DNA of 64,000 bases from Marinobacter shengliensis (GTDB lineage Bacteria; Pseudomonadota; Gammaproteobacteria; Pseudomonadales; Oleiphilaceae): positions 310,001 through 374,000 of the forward strand of contig NZ_PXNO01000023.1 in NCBI RefSeq assembly GCF_003007715.1. The letters are read 5' to 3'. Shown here in pieces: positions 42,854-51,100 of this stretch (position 1 is its first letter; each line of letters opens with the position of its first letter). The notes beneath the pieces were generated by a model. The model was not told where the DNA came from and ran no database searches. It was given only the letters and a program-made list of their open reading frames with translations. A program made the position numbers and the translations under genes.

Positions 42854-45800
42854 TCAATGTCCGGCCGCTAAGATCCCTCTTGCCAGCCATGCGCGGGTGT
42901 CCTTGGGATCTATGACCGCATCGATTTCCAGATAACTGGCGACGTTGATGGCTTTGCCCTGTTCGTAAGCCTTGGCGACCAGGCCATCGAACATCTTCTT
43001 GCGAGCTGCGTCATCTGGTTGGGCTGCCAGCTCCTTGGCAAACCCCAGGCGCACCGCCCCTTCAAGCCCCATGGGGCCGAACTCTCCGCTTGGCCACGCG
43101 GCCGTGAAAAAGGGCGTCAGCAGGCTGCCGGCGGCCATGGCTTGTGCGCCAAGTCCGTAAGCCTTGCGCAGAACCACGGTGTAGAGGGGCACCGATAGTT
43201 TGGCTGCGGCCAGGAACATGTTGGAGACGCGACGCACGGTGGCCTGTGTTTCCGCCTCTGGCCCAACCATAAACCCCGGGGTATCACACAACGACAGAAT
43301 AGGCAGGTTACGAGCGTTACAGAGTTCCATAAAACGGCTTGCCTTATCGCCCGCTGCGGCATCGACGGCGCCTCCCAGATGCATAGGGTTGTTGGCTATC
43401 AGGCCCATGGGGCGGCCCTCAATTCGAATGAACGCGGTAATTAACCCGGGCGCGAATTGGCGGCGGAGCTCCAGAACGCTGTCGTCATCAGCGAGCGTTT
43501 GGATGACTTCCCGGATGTCGTAAACGCGCATGCGGTTCTCGGGAATCAGATGGCGAAGTCTGCGCTGATCTGCGCAGGTCCATTCCGCGAGGGAGCCCTG
43601 AAAATAGGACAGATACTGCTTGGCCACGGCGACAGCTTCGGCCTCGTCTTCGACCACCACATCAATCACGCCATTGGGGCCCATCACGGAGACCGGCCCG
43701 ATCTCCTCGGGGGCATATCGGCCCAGGCCGCCGCCTTCTATCATTGCCGGGCCGGCCATACCCAGGTTGGCATTCCGGGTAGCGATAATGGTGTCGCAAC
43801 AACCCAGCAGGGCCGCGTTGCCGGCAAAGCAACGGCCGGAAACAATCCCGACGGTTGGCACCTTGCCCGAGAGCCGAGCCATGCTGACAAAGCTCTGACA
43901 ATCCAGGTGTGACACGCCGTTAGTGTCGGTATCGGATGGGCGGCCGCCGCCACCCTCGGCAAACAGCACCAGCGGAATTCGCCACTGCTCTGCCAGGGCA
44001 AGTAGCCGGTCCGTTTTCCGGTGGTTTGCCAGTCCCTGGGTGCCGGCAAACACGGTGTAATCGTAAGCCATTGTGGCGCAACCGGCGGCTGCGGCGCCGA
44101 AGCGCTCGGCGTTGACGGTGCCGATGGCGGTGATCAGCCCGTCCGCGGGGCTTAGTTCAATCAGTGTATCCACCGACCGGCGACGCCGTTGGGCAGCCAG
44201 CGCCAGTGCCCCATATTCGTTGTAGCTGTCTGGGTCGAGCAGATCCTCGACGTTCTCCCGGGCCGTTCGCTGACTGGTACGGCGGCGCTTTGCGACCGCA
44301 TCGGGACGATGCTCATCGGTTAACGCATCGTGGCGCTGGAAGACCTCCGCCAGATCAGCCCGGATGTAATCGAGGTCGATGGTCTGCTCGGTTTGAATGG
44401 TGTCATCGCTGACCTCTGAGGGTTCCAGGATCAGCAAAGCTTCACCCTCAGTTACCGTTGAGCCTGACACCGCGAGGAGGGTTTGAACGATACCGGATTG
44501 CCCGGCTTGCACGATGAATTCCATCTTCATCGCTTCGAGAACGGCAACGGTTTGGCCCGCTGCAATGGTGTCGCCTTCCCGGACCTCAACACTCGCGAGC
44601 GTGCCTGCACTGGGCGCTGCGATGCTGATGGCACCGGCAGGTAATGACGGTGTGTTCAGTTTTGTGTCGTGCGTCGCTTCTGTTCTGTCGAAGTGATGCC
44701 TCGGGTGCTTGCCTTCAGACGTTGAGGGGGCAAGCTCTGAAAGCTGGTTTTCCACGAATCGAGTGTTGACTTGCCAGGCTTTGACGGCCGGGTGGTGCAG
44801 CAGGTTTTGTAGCAGTCCGATGTTGTTGGCCACTCCGTCCAGTCGGAATTCACACAGAGCACGATAAAGCCGTCGAAGAGCCGATGGGTAGTCCGGGCCG
44901 TGGGCGATCAGCTTCGCGAGCAGGGAGTCATAGGCGGGATTGATGGCGTAGCCCGTATAACCTGAACCATCCACCCGCAAGCCGGGCCCTGTTGGCGGCT
45001 CATAGGCCGTGAGCGTGCCCGCTGCGGGCATGGTGGTGCCATCGGAACGAAGGGTTTCGGCGTTGATCCGGGCCTGAATGGCCACGCCGCGCACGGCCGG
45101 CGGGGTGCCCAGGGCCAGTTCAGATAAGGTTTGGCCAGATAGAAGCTTCAGCTGGGTCTGGACCAGGTCAATGCCGGTGACTTCCTCGGTGACGGTATGC
45201 TCTACCTGAACCCTCGGGTTGGCTTCCATGAAGTAGAACCGACCGGGTTGATCTTCGTCCACCAGAAACTCGAAGGTGCCGAGCCCTCGGTAGTTGACCG
45301 CTTTTGCCATGACCAGGGCACAGTTGATCATTTCGTCCCGGAGCACCGGGTCGAGGCCCGGACTCGGGGCCAGTTCGATGAGTTTCTGGTTGCGCCGCTG
45401 GATGCTGCAGTCCCGTTCCCACAGGTGGGAGACGGCGCCGGTGCCATCCCCAAGAATCTGGATTTCAATATGGCGGGCGCGGGCAATCAGTTGTTCAACA
45501 TACAGATCACCATTGCCAAAGGCAGCTTGTGCTTCAGATCGGCAGCGGCTGAAGGCTTGTTCCAACTCGCCCTTGCTGGTCACCGCGCGAATGCCGCGCC
45601 CGCCGCCACCGGCAACCGCCTTGAGCATCAGGGCGCCATGCTGGGCCAGAAAGGCTTCTGCCGCCTCCTGGCTAACCGGGCTGCTGATACCGTTGACCAA
45701 GGGCACCTGACAGCGCTCTGCCAGGGCCCTGGCAGAGGATTTATTACCGAACAATTCCAGCACATCCGGCGCCGGTCCGATGAACATCAACCCTGCCTGC

Positions 45801-46087
45801 TCACATTGGCGAGCGAACTCGGCGTTTTCCGCCAGAAATCCGTAACCGGGGTGAATGGCGTCGCACTCGTGGGCCTTGGCCACGGTAATCAGTTGTTCCA
45901 TGTCCAGATAGGCTTTCACACCACGGCCTTTCAGGGGCACGGATTCGTCTGACTGGCGGGTATGCAGGCCGTTTGAATCGTCCTCAGCAAACACGCTGAC
46001 GGTTCGTATGTTCAGCTCGCCGCAGGCGCGGGCAATGCGAATGGCGATTTCACCGCGGTTAGCGATTAGGACAGATCTGAACGTCAT
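42854..46087 (-). CDS. fused acyl-CoA/acetyl-CoA carboxylase (biotin carboxylase-BCCP-carboxyltransferase)
   Basis: 1077 residues. Biotin carboxylase spans about 1-450 (LIANRGEIAIRIARACGEL, then the ATP-grasp GGGGRGIRAV near 157-166 and MEANPRVQVEHTVTEEVTG near 285). A biotinyl domain with EAMKMEF puts biotin on Lys521. A complete carboxyltransferase of PccB/AccD5 type spans about 590-1070 (GGGGRPSDTDTNGVSHLD, GIVSGRCFAGNAALLG, PGFMVGPEAETQATVRRVSNMF). A single chain with all three functions is unusual in Proteobacteria, which usually keep separate subunits. The acyl substrate is unknown; it could be acetyl-, propionyl- or geranyl-type CoA. Confidence 0.9.
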   Translation of the reverse strand: MTFRSVLIANRGEIAIRIARACGELNIRTVSVFAEDDSNGLHTRQSDESVPLKGRGVKAYLDMEQLITVAKAHECDAIHPGYGFLAENAEFARQCEQAGLMFIGPAPDVLELFGNKSSARALAERCQVPLVNGISSPVSQEAAEAFLAQHGALMLKAVAGGGGRGIRAVTSKGELEQAFSRCRSEAQAAFGNGDLYVEQLIARARHIEIQILGDGTGAVSHLWERDCSIQRRNQKLIELAPSPGLDPVLRDEMINCALVMAKAVNYRGLGTFEFLVDEDQPGRFYFMEANPRVQVEHTVTEEVTGIDLVQTQLKLLSGQTLSELALGTPPAVRGVAIQARINAETLRSDGTTMPAAGTLTAYEPPTGPGLRVDGSGYTGYAINPAYDSLLAKLIAHGPDYPSALRRLYRALCEFRLDGVANNIGLLQNLLHHPAVKAWQVNTRFVENQLSELAPSTSEGKHPRHHFDRTEATHDTKLNTPSLPAGAISIAAPSAGTLASVEVREGDTIAAGQTVAVLEAMKMEFIVQAGQSGIVQTLLAVSGSTVTEGEALLILEPSEVSDDTIQTEQTIDLDYIRADLAEVFQRHDALTDEHRPDAVAKRRRTSQRTARENVEDLLDPDSYNEYGALALAAQRRRRSVDTLIELSPADGLITAIGTVNAERFGAAAAGCATMAYDYTVFAGTQGLANHRKTDRLLALAEQWRIPLVLFAEGGGGRPSDTDTNGVSHLDCQSFVSMARLSGKVPTVGIVSGRCFAGNAALLGCCDTIIATRNANLGMAGPAMIEGGGLGRYAPEEIGPVSVMGPNGVIDVVVEDEAEAVAVAKQYLSYFQGSLAEWTCADQRRLRHLIPENRMRVYDIREVIQTLADDDSVLELRRQFAPGLITAFIRIEGRPMGLIANNPMHLGGAVDAAAGDKASRFMELCNARNLPILSLCDTPGFMVGPEAETQATVRRVSNMFLAAAKLSVPLYTVVLRKAYGLGAQAMAAGSLLTPFFTAAWPSGEFGPMGLEGAVRLGFAKELAAQPDDAARKKMFDGLVAKAYEQGKAINVASYLEIDAVIDPKDTRAWLARGILAAGH

Positions 46088-46186
46088 GGCGCTTCATCCC
46101 GGAGACAGGTTCTTGTTCTGGTTTTTGGATGTCTCCATCCTAGGAAGCGGGCAATGATGAGGCAAATGAATTTTATTGAAGGTTAG

Positions 46187-46219
46187 CTATAAGCAGAAGT
46201 GATGAGCTTCTGCTTATAG
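46187..46219. terminator. 13-bp perfect hairpin between pspA-like and carboxylase genes
   Basis: CTATAAGCAGAAG and CTTCTGCTTATAG with a 7-base loop. It is downstream of the pspA-like stop on the minus strand, in the leader region of the carboxylase gene. It is the longest perfect arm in the window. No U tract follows directly. Confidence 0.6.
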
Positions 46220-46244
46220 GGTTCTTGTCGGTGACGAGGTGAGG

Positions 46245-46949
46245 TCATCCTTTGGCGTTTGCAGAGGACCGCGAACGAATCCTCGCGAGAACCTGTTCGC
46301 CACTGCTCTTTCCATTGCTGATGCCGGCGGCTTTCAGTTTCGAGTCCAGGGTTTCGTCCTCCTGTTCCCGGTCCAGCTCTGTCAACGCCGCCTCGATATC
46401 TTCCGCTTCGGCCTGTCTTGCCTGAATGCGGGAAACGGATTGATTGAGGTCTTCCATGTGACTGCTCAGCCCCCGTGCGTGTCCGCGGAGTTGGCGGTTA
46501 ACCTGCTCTGCGTGGCGGTTGGCCCTGGCCAGCCGGAGTTCACTGTGGAAATGCTTGAGCGCCCGGCCAGAGTCCCGCAGCTGTTTGCGCAACCGGTTTT
46601 CCTGCTGCTGCAGTTTGTCGTGCTGCTGTTGCTGGCGCTCAAGAAGTGGTTCATCTTCGGCGATCAGGTTGGCCAGCTCCAGCGCCAGCTCTTCCTCGTT
46701 CTTCTCCAGCGCTTCGGTTACCTGATGCTCCCGTTTATCGATGGTGGCCCTCAGGTGTTCGTTGTCCCTGGCCAGCCGGGTTTTTTCCGCCATCAGGCAG
46801 GCGAGTTCCCGCTTGGAGCGGGCGATGGCCTGTTCTGCATCGCGCAGCTCCTGTTCGAATATCCGGATACCATTGGCATCCACCAGTTTTGCTACCGGCT
46901 CCTGGGCCGATGCCCGGAACAGGGTGTCCAGTTTGCGCCAGATGCTCAT
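46245..46949 (-). CDS. PspA/IM30-family protein
   Basis: 234 residues, almost entirely alpha-helical with heptad-like Leu/Glu/Gln/Arg repeats (ELELANLIAEDEPLLERQQQQ, RALKHFHSELRLARANRHAEQVNRQL), as in PspA/Vipp1 membrane-protecting ESCRT-III-like proteins. The N-terminal amphipathic helix (MSIWRKLDTLFRAS) fits membrane binding. It is preceded by a YiaA-type membrane protein 4 bases upstream, a common partner pair. Confidence 0.88.
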   Translation of the reverse strand: MSIWRKLDTLFRASAQEPVAKLVDANGIRIFEQELRDAEQAIARSKRELACLMAEKTRLARDNEHLRATIDKREHQVTEALEKNEEELALELANLIAEDEPLLERQQQQHDKLQQQENRLRKQLRDSGRALKHFHSELRLARANRHAEQVNRQLRGHARGLSSHMEDLNQSVSRIQARQAEAEDIEAALTELDREQEDETLDSKLKAAGISNGKSSGEQVLARIRSRSSANAKG

Positions 46950-46953
46950 GGTG

Positions 46954-47223
46954 TTACTCCCCGTATTCTTTCAGCAGTTGATGGGTGCGTGCCTCGGAGA
47001 TGCGGTTGACGATGCGCTGGTGCTCGTGTTCGTCGCGGATGGTTTTTGAAAGCGTGATGGTGGTGCTGACAAGAAACAGGGCGCTGATGGCCATGTAGCC
47101 TTTGAGCACCAGATCCACCGGTGCCAACACCACGCCGGCGGCGGCCGCAAAAAGCGCGATAGCAAAGGAAACCTTCACAAAGAATACCCACCCGGCGGAA
47201 TTGCTTTTGAGTTCGCTGTCCAT
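46954..47223 (-). CDS. YiaA/YiaB-like two-helix inner membrane protein
   Basis: 89 residues from ATG 47221-47223, preceded by GGAGTTAAT. Two membrane helices (about 10-30 and 37-60) surround a short loop GYMAISALFLV, the yiaA/B two-helix family. A polar C-tail follows. It ends 4 bases before the pspA-like gene, so both are one operon, which suggests it anchors or supplies stress signals to the PspA-like protein. Confidence 0.84.
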   Translation of the reverse strand: MDSELKSNSAGWVFFVKVSFAIALFAAAAGVVLAPVDLVLKGYMAISALFLVSTTITLSKTIRDEHEHQRIVNRISEARTHQLLKEYGE

Positions 47224-47377
47224 GATTAACTCCTGATGACGTTGTTGTTGGAACGGCTCCACTGTGCGTGAACCAGGGAGGGCGGGCGAGGTTTTCTATA
47301 AAGGTAGTACTGCCCTATACATTGGGTATTGTATATTGATACGTTTGGCTGAGTGGCTGGTAAGAAAGGGGACGGTT

Positions 47378-48145
47378 ATGGCGCAAACCAGCGCAATTGT
47401 CAGTGAATTGAAACGCCAACTCAGGGCACACGGGCTGACCTACCAGGATGTGGCACAGGCGCTGGCGTTGTCAGAGGCGAGTGTGAAACGGTTGTTTTCA
47501 GATCGTCAGTTCTCCTTGAAGCGCCTGGACCAGGTATGTGGACTGATGGGGATGGAGATCACCGATCTGGTCCGCAAGCTGGCCCCCGAGCCCCGGGTTG
47601 AACAGCTGAGCGAAGAACAGGAACGGGAGCTGGTGTCTGACCTGCGCCTGTTGCTGGTGGCGGTGTGTGCCATGAACCGCTGGCAGTTTGGCGAGATACT
47701 CCAGAACTATCAGATAGAGGAGCCGGAGTTAATCCGCTATCTGGCCCGGCTTGATCGCATGGGACTGGTGGAGTTGTTGCCCGGTAACCGAATCAAATTA
47801 CTGGTCAGCCACGACTTCGCCTGGCAACCCCGGGGGCCAATCCAGCGGTTTTTTGAAACGGAAGTTCAGCAGGATTTCCTGAAATGTCGATTCCACCAGC
47901 CGGGTGAGATGCGGCTTTTTGTAAGCGGTATGCTGTCGCCCCAATCGAACGAATCCGTGCAACAGAAACTGAAACGCCTGGCCCTTGAGTTTCGTCATTG
48001 CCATGAGGAAGACCTGGCTCTGCCATTAGAACAGCGTTTCGGAGTCAGCTTGCTGATGGCCATGCGGCCGTGGGAAATTGACGCCTTCGCAAGCCTCCGG
48101 CGGCCAGAGGCGAGGAAGGCGTATCCCGGTGTTACACGGAATTAG
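47378..48145 (+). CDS. XRE-type HTH regulator
   Basis: 255 residues from ATG 47378. The N-terminal HTH of Cro/C1 type is ELKRQLRAHGLTYQDVAQALALSEASVKRLFSDRQ (about 8-45). A long helical domain follows, with LRLLLVAVCAMNRWQFGEILQNYQIEEPELIRYLARLDRMGLVEL, which resembles a winged-helix or ligand-sensing unit. It is divergent from the YiaA/PspA pair, about 155 bases away, and tail-to-tail with the giant gene, with the stop codons overlapping by 4 bases (48142-48145). The target is unknown; either neighbour is possible. Confidence 0.85.
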   Translation: MAQTSAIVSELKRQLRAHGLTYQDVAQALALSEASVKRLFSDRQFSLKRLDQVCGLMGMEITDLVRKLAPEPRVEQLSEEQERELVSDLRLLLVAVCAMNRWQFGEILQNYQIEEPELIRYLARLDRMGLVELLPGNRIKLLVSHDFAWQPRGPIQRFFETEVQQDFLKCRFHQPGEMRLFVSGMLSPQSNESVQQKLKRLALEFRHCHEEDLALPLEQRFGVSLLMAMRPWEIDAFASLRRPEARKAYPGVTRN

Positions 48146-51100
48146 ACACTGACTCCTCCCTCCTCATCGGCGGCTGCGTCGAGCAGTTGCTGCGTTGTCG
48201 GGTGTACAATCCGGATGAACGCAAATGGCGGGCAGTCTTCGATTACCTCGTTATTGCGATCGACACACGCGTCTACCCGGCCATTCGCACTGAGGCGCCA
48301 ACGTCGGCGGCCAACGGTGTGAGCTACGCCAGACAGATCACGGGTGTTGCCACCAAGGGTTTCGATGTAATCGGTCCCGTCATCGGAGAAACGCCGGACG
48401 ACCACATCGGTGTGGGAATGCCCGGTTGGCGTTCCTTTGATGGCGTATTCGCCGCTGGCTTTCTTTTCGATGAACTGGCTCTCCAGCCCGGCCAATGTGA
48501 GATTGGCGCAAGGGGTCTCGTTCCAGGGCTTGCAGAGGATGTCGCCGACCTGAGGTGACAGGTCTTCTGCTTTGTAAAGCCAGAACGGCCTGTCCAGATC
48601 CCGGTTCTTTCGGTTCACCAGTGCCTCTACAATGTAGGTCATGTGCCGGATGCTGGGACTGAACCCATGGCTGGGCTTTACGCCGGCGTTCTTGACGACG
48701 TAGGAAATAAACGCGGCACTCCAGGCGGCTTCATTGTCTCGCGAGTCCTCCGCGAACTGATCCACGGCCCACTGGCTAATAGCTCCGAAGTAATCCTGGA
48801 GCTTCGCCAATTCAGTACCTTCTTGCTTCTTGGTCCCGTCGTCGTTGGTCCAGGCAGTTTCCTCCGCTTCCGCGTTGGCAACAATGTCCCGTTTCCAGGC
48901 GGTGCCGCGGTTATAGCGCTCAATAATCTTTTGATTCGCCAGAGACCGTTCGAGGGCTTCAACGTCAGCATCTGGCCGGAACGATGCGAGCTGCAAACCC
49001 TTGCCCACACTCACTGTGCGAATGCCCCCAGCGTCTTGCTCGGTGACCGACACATCCCGATCTTTACCGAATTGCTCAACAATGGATTTGGCGCGGTCAG
49101 AGACGCCATCGGCGGCTTTTTGCCCCATTTGCTCTGCCTGTTTGCGCAAAGCCGCTTCGCCATCCTGTTTTGACATGGAACCCTTTTCAACGGCGCGGTC
49201 TATGGCGGCGCGTTTCTTGTCAAAGTTTGCGCCTGCGTCCTTTTCTGCCTGCAGTTCCGCCAGTCGGGTCTGTAATGCAAAGCCGCCGAACTGACCGGCC
49301 AGGTTGGCCGCCGAATTCAGCGCACCCAAAGCGTTCTTCTGGGTGCCCTCAAGGCCAGCCATGTCGCGGAAGGCGTTGCTGTTTGCCACGGCTCCAAGAA
49401 TGTCGCCAAATCCCTGAGGGGCTGGTGCGGCAGGCGCATTCTGCAGGTTAATGATGGAATCCGGCATGTTGGTGGGGGTCATGTCTTGCGGTTGGCTGCG
49501 GCGAGAATCAAAGAAGTTGCCCGGGAAGTCGGCCAGGGCCGGGTCTTCATCTTTCAGCACCCAGTCGGTTGAGCCTTCATGCTCTTCACAGGCGTTGCAC
49601 TCGTCCATGATGGCCTGCGCGTACAGGCCATCGGTAGGCAGGCTGATTCGCATGGGCATCGCCGGCGCGCCTTCGCCCTTGTAGTAGCGGAAGGCATCTT
49701 CATAGCTTTCATGGCCGTTGATGCCCAGGAACGCGCCAGCAGCCACCTTGAACACCAGTGTGTTGCCCATGATGGCAATGGGTTCACGTTCAACCACGGA
49801 GGCGATCGAGCGACCATCGCTGGGGGATATGGCGAAGCCGTCCAGGAGCATGTACAGCTCGTCCCTGTCCATGGTCCACCAGATCACCTTATGGTAGTAG
49901 TGCAGGTTGTCGTTAATGTGCTCCAGTAACTTGCGGTTTGCTTTCTCGGCTTCCAGCCGCATATTCTGCTCTTCCCAGTTAGACGGCCGGAAAGACAGCG
50001 TGGCGCTCTCGCTCGGGGCCGGGCGATCGGTTTCGTTGTCATCCCAGGCGGGAGGGGAGATCAGGTCATCCGTACCCCGTGGTGAGCTGACACGCCGCTC
50101 GTAATGGCTGGTGTGAAAATGAATGTTCGCACTGGTCACGTTTGCCACGGAACCTTTGGGTAGGTGCTCGGTGGCGGACAGAATCAGCTTGGCGATGTCC
50201 TCCCGTTTGTTCCCGGCCAGGGCCTCCGATGGCACGTTGAAATCAACTCGCACCGTGCGGTTGAACCGGTATTCGCCCACTAGGGTAAAATCGGTGCCTT
50301 CGAGTTCGCCGTTCTGGCTGTCCAGGCGCAGTCGGTCAACCCATCGCCGTGCCATCGCCGGTGCGATTTCCCGCTGAAAATAGGCATCCCGCTGGGAGGC
50401 AGAGAAGCCACGGATACGGGCCACAATCTGGCCCACCGGTATGGGGAGGATATTGGCGTAGGCCTGCCAGACACGGGTGGTGATTTTCTCGCCGACAGCG
50501 CCTTCCTCGCTTAGCTGGTCGTCGATCTGATCCGATACCACCTCGTCTCGCGGGCGCTCAATGCCCAGTTTGATGTAAATGGTTCCGGTCAGGCTTTCCA
50601 GGGGTTGGGCCTTGCGGGGGCCGGCTGGAACATCGGAGCCCTGCCAGTGGTTCTGAATGTCTTCGGTGTATTTCAAGGCCCAACGCAGGTCGCGCTTTTG
50701 CAGGTAGCGCTCGAACACATCGCGCCAGCGAATCACACGGGAAAAGGTAAACGGCCGAATCGCGAAGGGTACAAACAGGCATTCGCGCACGCCGGCGAGT
50801 ACAGTGTCTACGCGGATATGTCGGAGAATCTCATGGTAAATGACGGTCAGGGAGTGGCAGTAGTTGGGGTTGCGGACCACCTCCGAAACGCCTTCAATCG
50901 ATTCGTCCTGACTGACTTCGTTCACCACTGTGGATTCGTATTGGCGCAAGGAATCACCGAACTGGCGGATGGCGTCTCTCAGGCTTTGTTCCTCTGCCGC
51001 CGACACGCTGCGGCCACCCCGTTGCCAGCTGCTGGAGCTGGCCCGGCCGTGGGCGGCACCACCACCAATCACCACCGGGCCGAGCGCAAACCCGATGCCA

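Noticed and set aside
43457..45952. Several plus-strand open frames across the fused carboxylase
   Set aside because: Shadows created by high-GC codon use; the minus strand encodes a continuous three-domain enzyme.
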